Shown here: piece by piece, positions 50,301 through 58,074 of the stretch
How the letters are laid out: each line of letters starts with the position of its first letter
Position numbering within the stretch: position 1 is the stretch's first letter
Program-made: the position numbers and the translations under genes
Assembly (NCBI RefSeq): GCF_009905725.1
Contig: NZ_JAAAKV010000017.1
Span: 1 to 64,000 of the forward strand
DNA from: Emticicia sp. CRIBPO
GTDB taxonomy: Bacteria; Bacteroidota; Bacteroidia; Cytophagales; Spirosomataceae
Reading direction: 5' to 3'
Length of the DNA stretch: 64,000 nucleotides
The notes under the pieces: model-generated
Told to the model about the DNA's origin: nothing
The model's input: the letters and a program-made list of their open reading frames with translations, nothing else
The model's database searches: none

Positions 50301-51705
50301 CTTCTGTGCCCACTAAAGCGAGGATCGGCAAATAAACGATCAGGATGATGATCTCCCCAAAAGCAGCACTGCTCCGGATTTTGACGGATGCCTGCATGAC
50401 CTCCTCATCCATCTGCCGAGCGGTCAGCCTGCCTTCTTTGTTCTGATGAAGCCGGTGAATGACCGCTTCCACGATGATGACCGCCCCATCAACGATCAGA
50501 CCAAAGTCAATGGCCCCGAGACTCATGAGGTTGCCGCTGACACCGAACAGGTTCATCATAATGACCGCAAAAAGCAGGGATAAAGGAATAACAGAAGCCA
50601 CCACCAAACCTGCACGCCAGTTGCCCAGCAGCAAAACCAACACAAAAATGACGATCAGAGCCCCTTCAATGAGGTTGGTTTCCACTGTACCAATGGCCCT
50701 GTCGACGAGTTTTGTGCGATCAATGAAGGGTTCTATCTCCACACCTTCCGGCAATGATTTCTTGATTTGTTCGACTTTCTCTTTGGTCCTTTTGACAACG
50801 GCCGAAGAGTTTTCACCTTTGAGCATCAGCACCATTCCCCCTACCACTTCGCCCTTACCGTCTTTGGTTACTGCTCCGTATCGCAGGGCGGACCCTTCAC
50901 GCACAGTAGCCACGTCCCGGATCAGGATGGGGATGCCGTTGTTATTTTTAACGACTATTTTTTCGATGTCGGGGATAGACTTAACCATACCCAATGCCCG
51001 GATAAAATAAACGTAAGGCTGTTTGTCGATGTATGCTCCCCCGGTGTTTTCATTGTTTTTTTCGAGGGCTTCAAATATCTCGGTGATGGTGGTGTTCATG
51101 CTTTTCAGCCTCGAGGGCTCCACCGCTATCTCATATTGTTTCAGATTACCGCCTAAAGTGGTCACTTCAGCAATGCCGCTGGTGCCGAGCAGTTGCGGTT
51201 TAACGACCCAGTCCTGGATACTCCTCAGTTTTGAAGCATCGTACTGGTTTTCATAACCTTTTTTGGCAAAAATGACGTACTGGTAAATCTCGCCCAGACC
51301 TGTGCTGATGGGGGCCAGTTCGGGCACCCCCACACCTTTGGGAATCTGCCGCTCAGCATCTTTCAGCTTTTCACCGATCTGCTGCCGGGCCCAGTAAATG
51401 TCTACATTTTCTTCAAAAACGAGGGTGATGACGCTCAGACCAAAGCGGCTGAAAGAACGCATCTCGACGATCTTCGGGATGGTTTTTACTGCCTGCTCGA
51501 TCGGATAGGTAATAAATTGCTCCACTTCCTGGGTGGCCAGCGTAGGAGCTGTTGTGATGACCTGCACCTGGTTATTGGTGATATCGGGCAGGGCATCTAC
51601 CGGCAGCCTGGTCAGAGAGTATATCCCGGTGAGGATCAGTGCCGCGGTGAATAAGCCTATGATGAACTTATTCTGTATTGAAAACTGAATGATTCTGTCT
51701 AGCAT
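47359..51705 (-). CDS. CzcA/CusA-type RND pump fused to a TolC-like outer-membrane domain
   Basis: A 1448-residue fusion. Residues 1 to about 1035 are a heavy-metal RND transporter with 12 helices (DIYWARQQIGEKLKDAERQIPKG, MAQTVSFAILGAFILSLTYIP, FGLIVDGAVIIVEA). From about 1039 there is a signal-peptide-like stretch (VATVMLIVALFSGGSAHA, then Q) and about 390 residues of a CzcC/TolC-type outer-membrane efflux protein (LNLQQAIDLGIRNN). The internal signal-like segment suggests the product may be cut into pump and channel. The substrate is a divalent metal; Co/Zn/Cd versus Cu/Ag is not decided by sequence alone. Confidence 0.92.
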   Translation of the reverse strand: MLDRIIQFSIQNKFIIGLFTAALILTGIYSLTRLPVDALPDITNNQVQVITTAPTLATQEVEQFITYPIEQAVKTIPKIVEMRSFSRFGLSVITLVFEENVDIYWARQQIGEKLKDAERQIPKGVGVPELAPISTGLGEIYQYVIFAKKGYENQYDASKLRSIQDWVVKPQLLGTSGIAEVTTLGGNLKQYEIAVEPSRLKSMNTTITEIFEALEKNNENTGGAYIDKQPYVYFIRALGMVKSIPDIEKIVVKNNNGIPILIRDVATVREGSALRYGAVTKDGKGEVVGGMVLMLKGENSSAVVKRTKEKVEQIKKSLPEGVEIEPFIDRTKLVDRAIGTVETNLIEGALIVIFVLVLLLGNWRAGLVVASVIPLSLLFAVIMMNLFGVSGNLMSLGAIDFGLIVDGAVIIVEAVIHRLHQNKEGRLTARQMDEEVMQASVKIRSSAAFGEIIILIVYLPILALVGTEGKMFKPMAQTVSFAILGAFILSLTYIPMASALFLSKNISHKKNISDKIIDAVYRIYNPLLVKALRIKSMVVGIAVVMFLAALLVFSRLGGEFIPTLEEGDYAINFRNAGGSSLNMSIETSTKLEKILKNKFPEVVEVVSKIGSAEIPTDPMPIETGDLIVILKDKKEWKTSKDFYKLADLMKEEMEQIPGVSFEISQPIQMRFNELMTGVRSDVAIKIFGEDLEKLAATATTTIGLIGNIEGVADVKAEQITGMPQITVRYNPDKLALYGLNVGDLNKVVRTGFAGEATGIVYEGEKRYDLVVRLDKDFRQDISDVKNIFVSLPEGNQIPLEQIADISFEQGPAQISREEGRRRIVIGLNVRGRDVKSVVNDIQKRLDTKLKLPEGYYVTYGGQFENLVEANKRLSVAVPIALALIFVLLYFTFHSVSQSLLIFSAIPLSAIGGVFALWLRGMPFSISAGIGFIALFGVAVLNGIVLIGYFNQLKSEGWDNITERIREGTKVRLRPVIMTAAVASLGFLPMALSNGAGAEVQKPLATVVIGGLISATLLTLFLLPILYLLIEKGIKINKKGSVATVMLIVALFSGGSAHAQTTTLNLQQAIDLGIRNNSLVKAEELAVKMQNQLKPTAFELPKTNIEVMLGQYNTRSFDQNYGISQSFSPFTFQAKKELIRENIKNSELKLMATRHDIDLQIRQSWNTLLYLTAVNHLLREQDDLLTEFVRAAGLKFKTGETNLLEKTTAETKQQTLIQVRKQNEGFILNEKTKLKTILNLAGDFAIAENEFTALKSVMADTAFITENPMLQLSLQHVNVAAAFKKAEQAQRKPDFSLGYFVQSLRGVQEVGDRSIYYNGAPRFQGITGGISIPVFGGAGKAKVNAAATDILVQQERAEYLRNQLKSELTRQVQDQLTHQSMIDYYLKTALPNAEVISRTATEAYHKGEAGYVEYMQGLETVLDIRKNYLLSIYNFNQNVNNIRYLLNTK

Positions 51706-51809
51706 TTGTAAAGGATTTATGCCTGAAATAATTAAGTGTGCTGCCTATACGGTTTTTCTCCCGGCATTTTAAAATACCGGCGAAATGATGAACAGCAAAA
51801 AATCAATAA

Positions 51810-52130
51810 TCAGGCCCTGGGCGGTTGCCAGATGTTTCCGTAGAAGCCGGAAACGAAGTTGTTGTTGTACAGGTTGTTTTTCACCTTCTGGGTCAGGACA
51901 GGCTGCAGGAGATCAGAAACGGCCACGCCATAATTAAAATCAAAACTCATGTTGGTACCGCAACAGGCACATACACAAAAAGGTGAACAGGATTCGGTAT
52001 CCTCATGATCGTCATGGTCAGTCTGTGCGACGTCCGTTTTGACCGTCTCTGTACAATCCTTCGCATCTCCGCAGGGCAGACATGTGAGCAAAAGCACGTA
52101 CATGGACAATATGACAGATAATAATTTCAC
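51810..52130 (-). CDS. DUF6660 Cys/His-rich exported protein
   Basis: A 106-residue secreted protein. The proposed start is GTG 52130 (VKLLSVILSMYVLLLTCLPCGD), matching the start pattern I recall for DUF6660 proteins; an in-frame ATG at 52172 is 14 codons upstream. The mature part is rich in Cys, His, Asp and Glu (DHDDHEDTESCSPFCVCACC), a likely metal-binding patch. It precedes the metal-efflux genes on the same strand, so a metal-sensing or metal-buffering role in the periplasm is likely by association. Confidence 0.75.
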   Translation of the reverse strand: MKLLSVILSMYVLLLTCLPCGDAKDCTETVKTDVAQTDHDDHEDTESCSPFCVCACCGTNMSFDFNYGVAVSDLLQPVLTQKVKNNLYNNNFVSGFYGNIWQPPRA

Positions 52131-52276
52131 AGCGGCAAATGTAAATGAAAAACAAGTGCAACAGGTTTTCAAAAAGGGATTATTTTTTTAAGGGGCTGAT
52201 TATTAAATTATTGATTCGGGTTATTACTACGCAGAATTTCCAACGGACTAATTAATGAGATGGAACAATCACGGAT

Positions 52277-52308
52277 TTTGTGCAAATAAATATTAAACGC
52301 TATATTGC
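52277..52308 (+). promoter_or_regulatory. Bacteroidota-type promoter of namZ-like gene
   Basis: TTTG at 52277-52280 is followed after exactly 20 bases by TATATTGC (52301-52308), a slightly degenerate -7 element. The start codon at 52347 is about 30 bases after the expected transcription start. Confidence 0.5.
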
Positions 52309-52346
52309 TTACTAATCCAAATCACGTTATTAACAACAAAATTTAA

Positions 52347-53576
52347 ATGATGAAATCCTTTTTTATCCTTATTTGTGTGGCCTTTGTAAGTGCTTCATTT
52401 GTGCTGAAAAATCAGAACATTCAGCAGGAAGACACGAACCTGCCTGCCAAAGCCATCATCACCGGGGCAGAACAAACTGAAAAATACCTTCCTTATCTGA
52501 AAGGCAAGAGGGTGGGTATCCTGGCCAACAGAACGACCATCATCGGCAAAAAACACCTGGTAGACAGCCTCGTAGCAGCCGGCATCAATATTGTCAAGGT
52601 ATTCGGCCCGGAACATGGTTTCAGAGGCAATGCCAGCAACGGTGCGGTGGTCAATGACGAAAAAGACCCTGCCACAGGTATCCAGATCATTTCATTGTAC
52701 GGAAAAAAACGCAAGCCTTCCAAAGAAGACCTGGCCGATGTGGACATTATGATATTTGACATCCAGGATGTAGGCTGCAGGTTTTACACCTATATCAATG
52801 TACTGAGAGACGTGATGGAGTCCTGTGCTGAATTCAATAAGGAGCTGCTGATACTCGACAGACCAAACCCTAACGGCTACCTGGTTGACGGCCCGATTTT
52901 AGACATGAAACTGGTTTCAGGCATAGGTAAATACCCTATTCCGATCGCACACGGTATGACCATCGCGGAATTTGCACAGATGATCAACGGTGAAGGCTGG
53001 ATGCCGGGTAAAGTAACCTGTAAACTAAAGATCATCCCGGTTAAAAATTATACCCATGACATGGAGTACACCCTTCCTGTGGCTCCGTCACCCAATCTCA
53101 ATACCCAGCAGAGTATTATGCTCTACCCTGCCATGTGTTTGTTTGAAGGCACGATCCTCAGCCAGGGACGCGGTACCTATTTCCCTTTCACGGTGTTGGG
53201 AGCCCCGGCATTGAAAGGTAAATATGAGTTTACATTTACCCCTGTGAGTCTGAAAGGAATGAGCGAAACCCCGCTTCACATGAACCAGGCTTGTTACGGC
53301 ATTGATTTCAGAAATTACGACATCAGTAAACTGAGAAAATCGAAAAGGATCAATATCCAGTGGATGAAAGACATGTATGAGGCTTATCCTCAGAAAGATA
53401 AGTTTTTCGACAGGTCGTACAGCACACAGATCGGGAACATTGATTTTCTTGCGGGGGTTTACGACTTCAAAAAACAGATTGAAGCCGGCAAATCCGTTGC
53501 TGAAATTCAGGCTTCATGGGAACCGGGCCTTTCCCAATATAAGACGATGCGGAAGAAATATGTGATTTATAAGTAA
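52347..53576 (+). CDS. NamZ-like exo-beta-N-acetylmuramidase (DUF1343)
   Basis: A 409-residue exported protein (signal peptide about 1-17) of the DUF1343 family, now known to contain exo-beta-N-acetylmuramidases (GH171) that remove N-acetylmuramic acid from the non-reducing end of peptidoglycan fragments. Family motifs present are GKRVGILANRTT, VVKVFGPEHGFRGNASNG, LVDVDIMIFDIQDVGCRFYTY (LADVDIMIFDIQDVG) and LPVAPSPNLNTQQSIMLYPAMC. A peptidoglycan-recycling or scavenging role is likely. It is a single gene with its own promoter and a strong terminator downstream. Confidence 0.9.
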   Translation: MMKSFFILICVAFVSASFVLKNQNIQQEDTNLPAKAIITGAEQTEKYLPYLKGKRVGILANRTTIIGKKHLVDSLVAAGINIVKVFGPEHGFRGNASNGAVVNDEKDPATGIQIISLYGKKRKPSKEDLADVDIMIFDIQDVGCRFYTYINVLRDVMESCAEFNKELLILDRPNPNGYLVDGPILDMKLVSGIGKYPIPIAHGMTIAEFAQMINGEGWMPGKVTCKLKIIPVKNYTHDMEYTLPVAPSPNLNTQQSIMLYPAMCLFEGTILSQGRGTYFPFTVLGAPALKGKYEFTFTPVSLKGMSETPLHMNQACYGIDFRNYDISKLRKSKRINIQWMKDMYEAYPQKDKFFDRSYSTQIGNIDFLAGVYDFKKQIEAGKSVAEIQASWEPGLSQYKTMRKKYVIYK

Positions 53577-53591
53577 CTGACCTCTTTATTC

Positions 53592-53630
53592 TGATCCCTG
53601 TAAATATCGTATTTACGGGGATCATTTTTT
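53592..53630 (+). terminator. Rho-independent terminator
   Basis: TGATCCCTGTAAATA (53592-53606), loop TCG, TATTTACGGGGATCA (53610-53624): 15 pairs including one G-U, followed by six T residues. It lies 16 bases after the NamZ-like stop and ends 10 bases before the next start codon. Confidence 0.92.
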
Positions 53631-53639
53631 AAAATAACC

Positions 53640-54137
53640 ATGCCCCCTACCTTCCGGACCGGAACAGCCGAAGACATTGAACAACTCAGGACCCTCGGCC
53701 TGAGTGCTTATGGTCAGCTGAAACACCTCCTCAGCGAAGAACATTGGCAGATCATCTCTGACAATGTATCAAACGCCGATACCTATTCGACTTTTCTGGC
53801 TAAAGGCACCTGTTTTGTCTGTGAAGAAAACGGGGAGATCACCGGCATGGCTTATTTTATCCCGCAAGGTAATCCCACTCCCATTTTCCAGGAAGACTGG
53901 TGCTATCTCAGACTGGTAGGGGTTCACCCGGCACATGCAGGCAAAGGCATAGGCAAAAAACTGACTGAGCTGTGCATTGAACAAGCCCGCAAAACGAATG
54001 AAAAGACCATTGCTCTGCACACCTCCGATTTCATGGATGCTGCCAGACACATTTATGAGCATCTCGGTTTCAAGGTCTTGAAAGAACTTCAGCCAAGATT
54101 TGGTAAAAGGTACTGGGTTTATACTTTGGAATTATAA
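53640..54137 (+). CDS. GNAT-family N-acetyltransferase
   Basis: A 165-residue GNAT enzyme. The acetyl-CoA-binding motif is LVGVHPAHAGKGIGKKLTELCIEQARK (Q/R-x-x-G-x-G/A type), and DAARHIYEHLGFKV is the usual C-terminal motif B. It begins FRTGTAEDIEQLRTLGL. Substrate unknown. It is directly behind a terminator and may have its own promoter, which I could not identify. Confidence 0.85.
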   Translation: MPPTFRTGTAEDIEQLRTLGLSAYGQLKHLLSEEHWQIISDNVSNADTYSTFLAKGTCFVCEENGEITGMAYFIPQGNPTPIFQEDWCYLRLVGVHPAHAGKGIGKKLTELCIEQARKTNEKTIALHTSDFMDAARHIYEHLGFKVLKELQPRFGKRYWVYTLEL

Positions 54138-54191
54138 TTAAACCCGGAGTGTTATAAAAAATATTTTCACCACATCTTAATTCAAAACACA

Positions 54192-54476
54192 ATGAAAAGA
54201 TTAAATAATATACACCCGGGAGAAGTACTGAAAAATGAATTCCTGAGTCCTTTAAATATTAAAGCTTCGAGATTAGCCAAAGATATTTTCATCCCCCAAA
54301 CCAGGATAAGTGAAATTCTGAGGGGAAACAGAAGGATAACTGCTGATACCGCACTTAGATTATCCAAATACTTCGGAACCACCGCAAAATTCTGGCTAAG
54401 TCTTCAGGATGATTATGATATTGAGGAAGGATTCAGTGTACTGAAAACCGAACTGGATTGTATTACTGCCATCTGA
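54192..54476 (+). CDS. HigA-family antitoxin-like XRE regulator, orphan
   Basis: A 94-residue protein with the HigA/VapI addiction-module signature: NNIHPGEVLKNEFLSPLNIKASRLAKDI, then a helix-turn-helix (IPQTRISEILRGNRRITADTALRL) and YFGTTAKFWLSLQDDYDIE. In toxin-antitoxin modules the HigB toxin gene lies directly upstream, but here the upstream neighbour is a GNAT gene 54 bases away and no HigB is found downstream. It is either orphan or acts as a stand-alone regulator. Confidence 0.85.
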   Translation: MKRLNNIHPGEVLKNEFLSPLNIKASRLAKDIFIPQTRISEILRGNRRITADTALRLSKYFGTTAKFWLSLQDDYDIEEGFSVLKTELDCITAI

Positions 54477-54502
54477 AAACCGACCGAAAATCTTCTTTTA
54501 TA

Positions 54503-54546
54503 GTCTGCCTACAGATGCACACGCCCTTGCATATCTGCGGGCAGAC
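54503..54546 (+). other. Imperfect hairpin downstream of higA-like gene
   Basis: GTCTGCC (54503-54509) pairs with GGCAGAC (54540-54546), and the inner CAGATGCA pairs with TGCATATCTG apart from one bulge. It has no T-run. It may be a terminator-like element or repeat remnant. Confidence 0.45.
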
Positions 54547-54604
54547 GTCTAACTAAACTGCCAATAAATGCAAGCAATATTATATTTTGCTAAGCATTTT
54601 ATCA

Positions 54605-54639
54605 TTTGATTTTAAATAAAAATATTTTATTTACTTTTG
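54605..54639 (+). promoter_or_regulatory. Promoter of the VOC/SRPBCC gene pair
   Basis: TACTTTTG (54632-54639) is a perfect -7 element. TTTG at 54605-54608 is a candidate -33 element but the spacing of 23 bases is longer than usual. It fixes the start of the following gene at ATG 54715 rather than 54637, which lies inside the promoter. Confidence 0.5.
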
Positions 54640-54714
54640 GATTTCAGGCCGTTGAGGCATGTGAAAAAGCTATTTAAAATAACAATTATCAATTTAAAAC
54701 CAATCGACAACAAA

Positions 54715-55155
54715 ATGGCAAGTGTAAGTACCTACCTTAATTTCCCCCGCAATACGGAGGAGGTATTCAATTTTTACAAATCGGTTTTCGGAGGAGAGTT
54801 CGGCGGAGACGGCATCTCCCGTTTCGGAGACATCCCGCCTTCAGATGACATGCCCCCAATGGCTGAAGAAGACAAAAACCTCGTGATGCACGTTGAGCTG
54901 ACCATTCTCGGCGGCCACAAACTGATGGCCACCGATGCCCCGGAAACTATGGGTTTCCAGGTGATCAAAGGCAACAATGTTTACATTAACCTTGAGCCGG
55001 ACTCAAGAGAAGAAACGAAGCAGCTGTTTGACGCTCTTTCGGAAGGCGGAGTCGTGACCATGGAGCTGCAGGATATGTTCTGGGGTGCCTATTATGGCAG
55101 TTGCACAGACAAATACGGAATCAACTGGATGTTTAATTTTGCTCAAAATCAATAA
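54715..55155 (+). CDS. PhnB-like VOC protein
   Basis: A 146-residue protein of the PhnB/3-demethylubiquinone-methyltransferase-like VOC subfamily: STYLNFPRNTEEVFNFYKSVFGGEF, then HVELTILGGHKLMATDAPETMGF and MELQDMFWGAYYGSCTDKYGINWMFNF. PhnB-type proteins bind metals or small ligands but have no proven activity. I took ATG 54715 because the upstream frame lies in the promoter. It is 6 bases before an AHSA1-type gene, so the pair is an operon. Confidence 0.85.
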   Translation: MASVSTYLNFPRNTEEVFNFYKSVFGGEFGGDGISRFGDIPPSDDMPPMAEEDKNLVMHVELTILGGHKLMATDAPETMGFQVIKGNNVYINLEPDSREETKQLFDALSEGGVVTMELQDMFWGAYYGSCTDKYGINWMFNFAQNQ

Positions 55156-55161
55156 TAACCT

Positions 55162-55584
55162 ATGGAACAACCAACAGTAATTACAATTCAGACCAGCATC
55201 GAAGCCCCTGTGGCCAAAGTCTGGGAAAAATGGAATACCCCGGCAGATATTATCCAATGGAATGCTGCTTCTGACGACTGGCACACCACAAAAGCCGAAA
55301 ACGACCTGAGACCGGGCGGCACTCTGTTGTCCAGAATGGAAGCCAAAGACGGAAGTATGGGCTTCGATTTCGGGGCGGTTTATGACCAGGTAATCACGAA
55401 TGAACTCATCGAGTATACCCTTGGCGACGGCAGAAAAGTGAAGATCGTTTTTGAAACAGAAGGCGACATTACCCACGTGACCGAGTCTTTTGAAGCAGAG
55501 AGTCAGAATTCTGTGGAATTACAGCAATACGGCTGGCAGGCCATTCTGAATAACTTCAAGAAGCACGTAGAGGCGGGATTGTAA
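55162..55584 (+). CDS. AHSA1-type SRPBCC-domain protein
   Basis: A 140-residue START-like protein: VITIQTSIEAPVAKVWEKWNTPADIIQWNAASDDWHTTKAENDLRPGG and the C-terminal EGDITHVTESFEAE, QYGWQAILNNFKKHVE. Such small domains bind hydrophobic ligands or modulate chaperones. It is 6 bases behind the VOC gene and followed by a terminator (55593-55627). Confidence 0.85.
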   Translation: MEQPTVITIQTSIEAPVAKVWEKWNTPADIIQWNAASDDWHTTKAENDLRPGGTLLSRMEAKDGSMGFDFGAVYDQVITNELIEYTLGDGRKVKIVFETEGDITHVTESFEAESQNSVELQQYGWQAILNNFKKHVEAGL

Positions 55585-55592
55585 GATTTAAA

Positions 55593-55627
55593 AAAGGAGA
55601 ATTCTGATGAACTCTCCTTTTCCTTTT
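55593..55627 (+). terminator. Terminator-like hairpin
   Basis: AAAGGAGAATTC (55593-55604), loop TGAT, GAACTCTCCTTT (55609-55620): 11 of 12 pairs, followed by a T-rich tail. It ends the VOC/SRPBCC pair, 8 bases after its stop codon. Confidence 0.75.
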
Positions 55628-55681
55628 CACATCTTCTTATCGACCTTTTTTAGTATTTTTGATGATCATTAATCCTTTAAA

Positions 55682-56155
55682 ATGATTTATCTGAAGCGTT
55701 TTTTTATCAAACACAGCCAGTTACTTCTCTATGGCCTCAGTTTGTCTTTGTTACTTTTCGCTCTCAAATGGCTGCAATGGAAATTCATGATCATTGAAAA
55801 CTCCGTTGATATTTATGTGGGGCTGATCGCCGTCTTCTTTACCCTCCTCGGCATCTGGGTGGCTCAGCAGATGACCAGGCCCAAAGTCACCATCATCGAA
55901 AAAGAAGTGTATGTTCAGCATCCGATAAGTTTTGTCCTGAATGAAGAAGAACTTTCCCGGTTGGGGTTAAGTCCCAGGGAATGGGATGTTCTTCAACTGA
56001 TTACCCAGGGTCTGAGCAATGCCGAAATTGCGGAAAGACTATTCGTTTCATTAAGCACCATCAAGACCCACGCCTCGAATGTGTTCCTCAAAATGGAAGT
56101 TAAAAGCAGGACACAAGCCATCGAAAAAGCAAAGAGGCTGAAGATTACTCCTTAA
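55682..56155 (+). CDS. Membrane-anchored LuxR-type DNA-binding protein
   Basis: A 157-residue protein with two membrane helices (about 11-31 and 43-62), a short linker and a C-terminal GerE/LuxR helix-turn-helix at about 93-152 (LSPREWDVLQLITQGLSNAEIAERLFVSLSTIKTHASNVFLKM). No receiver or autoinducer domain is present. The DNA-binding domain is therefore tethered to the membrane, as in some LuxR- or LytTR-type regulators of Bacteroidota. Nearby genes do not reveal its signal. Confidence 0.82.
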   Translation: MIYLKRFFIKHSQLLLYGLSLSLLLFALKWLQWKFMIIENSVDIYVGLIAVFFTLLGIWVAQQMTRPKVTIIEKEVYVQHPISFVLNEEELSRLGLSPREWDVLQLITQGLSNAEIAERLFVSLSTIKTHASNVFLKMEVKSRTQAIEKAKRLKITP

Positions 56156-56165
56156 CCTCTCTTAT

Positions 56166-56663
56166 TTAATCTTTCGCAAATAACACTTTTATTGAACGAA
56201 CTTCCCTGATCCATCGGGCTTGTTTCTTGTCCTGCGGGGCAATGATCCGAAACGGACCTTCGCCTGCCGGAAGCGGGGCTCCGTCTTTTTCAGTCACCAG
56301 CAGAACAACATTGGAAGTAAATTCAGGATCAATTTCAGGCAAAGAATAAACCACTTCGTAGCCATCTGCCGCCTGGATCAGCACCAGCTTGGCCAGGTTT
56401 TCTCCTCTCAGTTTGGCCCCGGTGGTTACCCCTGCCTTTTCAAGTACTTCAATAAGGGCTACTCCTTTAAATTCGTGTTCCTTACCCTCTCTGTCTTTTA
56501 CTTTGTGACTCAACGGTTTAAAAGCAGTCAGGTCTTCCCTTTTAAGTTCAAGCGGGGTCAGCACTTCACCGCTGACGGTAACCACCGCTGCGTTCTGGGC
56601 CAGAACAAACAAAGGGCTGCAGCATAGTAAAATAAGTAAGGAAATGTTTTTGAATTTTATCAT
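56166..56663 (-). CDS. Exported sulfite-oxidase-fold protein lacking the Mo-ligand cysteine
   Basis: A 165-residue protein with signal peptide (about 1-22) and a mature region that resembles the oxidoreductase molybdopterin-binding domain (VTVSGEVLTPLELKREDLTAF, FKGVALIEVLEKAGV, GPFRIIAPQDKKQARWIREVRSI). The mature part contains no cysteine at all, so it cannot ligate Mo by the sulfite-oxidase route. It may be a molybdate/pterin-binding or structural homologue. It follows the dihaem peroxidase gene by 11 bases on the same strand. Confidence 0.7.
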   Translation of the reverse strand: MIKFKNISLLILLCCSPLFVLAQNAAVVTVSGEVLTPLELKREDLTAFKPLSHKVKDREGKEHEFKGVALIEVLEKAGVTTGAKLRGENLAKLVLIQAADGYEVVYSLPEIDPEFTSNVVLLVTEKDGAPLPAGEGPFRIIAPQDKKQARWIREVRSIKVLFAKD

Positions 56664-56674
56664 TGTTTTAAAGA

Positions 56675-57802
56675 TTAATCCGGATCTGAGAATGCCGGGT
56701 TATTAATAAATGTCGTATCGGTGAGCATGTTTAAAAAAGCCAGGATATCCGCCTTTTCTCCGGAAGTCAGCATCAATGTCCTGCCTCCTTTTTCATTGGA
56801 AACGCCTTTCAGAAAACTGCTGAGTGTCGGACTGTCCCGGATGTGTTCGTTGTAATGATCAAGTACCTCGTCCAAAGTTCCGAACCTGCCGTCATGCATA
56901 TAAGGGGCTGTCAGGGCGATATTTCTTAAAGTCGGCACCCTGAAGCGTCCTTTGTCTTCAGCCTGACGGCTGACAACTTCCCGGCCGGAATCCGCAGGTT
57001 CAGCATCCAGTCCGTTGTTATGAAAAAGCTCTTTGAATGTTTTCGGCCCGCCGTGGCAATGTCCGCAATTGGCTCCCCTGACCTGTCTTTCGGGAGCAGG
57101 GGCGTCCATAAAGAGGTTCATTCCCCTCAACTCCTGTGGTGTCGGCTGGTAGGTTCCGGCCAGGTAACGGTCGTAAGGAGAATCGGCAGAAATGAGTGTC
57201 CGTTCAAACTGAGCCAAGGCCTTCCTGATTTTATCTGCGTCGATATCGCCTTCTCCGAAAGCTTTCCTGAACATTTCCCTGTAACCGGGCGTTTGCTGAA
57301 GTTTTCTGACAGAAGTTTCAAGCGACTGCCCCATCTCATGTTCGTTGGTCATCGGGAAAACCGCCTGGTCCTCCAGGCTGGCCGAACGGCCGTCCCAGAA
57401 GAAATTACGTACCCAAAGCAGGTTGACCAGTGACATGGAATTTCTGCTGGTGAGCGACTTATCCACCCCCACACTGAAAGCGAGGCCATCTGTAAAAGCC
57501 AGTTTCTGCCGATGACAGGTACCGCAGGACATCGAATTATCAGCAGATAACTTCTTTTCATAAAACAACTTTCTTCCCAGGGCAACCCCCTCCCTGGTAG
57601 TAGGATTGTTTGAGGGCACATTTATCCTGCCACCAAAATTGGCGGGGTATACAAGCGGATAGGGTTCTGCTTTATTATCAGCAAAACGGAGGCCGCTGAT
57701 AAGAAAACACACAACAAAAATGCTCAAAATCAGCCAACGCACATTCAAAAATTTATGACCTCGGTGAACCGGCCCGGTCCTGATTTGAGCACTCCTTTTC
57801 AT
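56675..57802 (-). CDS. MauG/CcpA-type dihaem cytochrome-c peroxidase
   Basis: A 375-residue exported or membrane-anchored protein (membrane helix near residues 20-37). Two haem-c sites are CGTCH (93-97) and CGHCH (246-250). SRNSMSLVNLLWVRNFFWDGR and RVPTLRNIALTAPYMHDGRFGTLDEVLDHY are typical of the CcpA/MauG peroxidase family. Substrate may be hydrogen peroxide or a protein to be modified. Its ATG follows the TAA of the preceding small gene after one base, so the two are translationally coupled. I took ATG 57802 over the longer frame that starts at 57853. Confidence 0.9.
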   Translation of the reverse strand: MKRSAQIRTGPVHRGHKFLNVRWLILSIFVVCFLISGLRFADNKAEPYPLVYPANFGGRINVPSNNPTTREGVALGRKLFYEKKLSADNSMSCGTCHRQKLAFTDGLAFSVGVDKSLTSRNSMSLVNLLWVRNFFWDGRSASLEDQAVFPMTNEHEMGQSLETSVRKLQQTPGYREMFRKAFGEGDIDADKIRKALAQFERTLISADSPYDRYLAGTYQPTPQELRGMNLFMDAPAPERQVRGANCGHCHGGPKTFKELFHNNGLDAEPADSGREVVSRQAEDKGRFRVPTLRNIALTAPYMHDGRFGTLDEVLDHYNEHIRDSPTLSSFLKGVSNEKGGRTLMLTSGEKADILAFLNMLTDTTFINNPAFSDPD

Positions 57803-57803
57803 G

Positions 57804-58070
57804 TTAAAAATGATTATGTAACAAACTATTAAAGAATTTACCTGGGGCTTCACGGTAGATTTCCAACACGAAACCGCTTCCCGGCCAGGTATTGGATAAA
57901 TCAGTACGGTTAAATTTTTCGATGCATTGGGAAGAGAGGCTCTGGTGGCTGTCTTTCACCGAGTCTCCGGTAATTTTGACTTCACTCCTGTCGGGGGTTT
58001 CCGAAGGCTGACTCTGTGCAAAGGCCTGAGTAGAGACAAGACCGAAAATCAGTAGTCGTTTTTTCATCAT
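57804..58070 (-). CDS. Small secreted protein coupled to the peroxidase gene
   Basis: An 88-residue protein with a signal peptide (KKRLLIFGLVSTQAFAQ) and an unrecognised mature part of about 68 residues. Its TAA stop is one base before the peroxidase ATG. Coupling to the peroxidase gene makes a real gene likely, and by analogy with MauG/MbnP-type pairs it could be a substrate protein of the peroxidase; that is only a suggestion. Confidence 0.55.
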   Translation of the reverse strand: MMKKRLLIFGLVSTQAFAQSQPSETPDRSEVKITGDSVKDSHQSLSSQCIEKFNRTDLSNTWPGSGFVLEIYREAPGKFFNSLLHNHF

Positions 58071-58074
58071 TTAT

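Noticed and set aside
54637-54714. Upstream extension of the PhnB-like VOC gene
   Set aside because: It starts inside the -7 promoter element, so this region is not transcribed; ATG 54715 begins the VOC fold.
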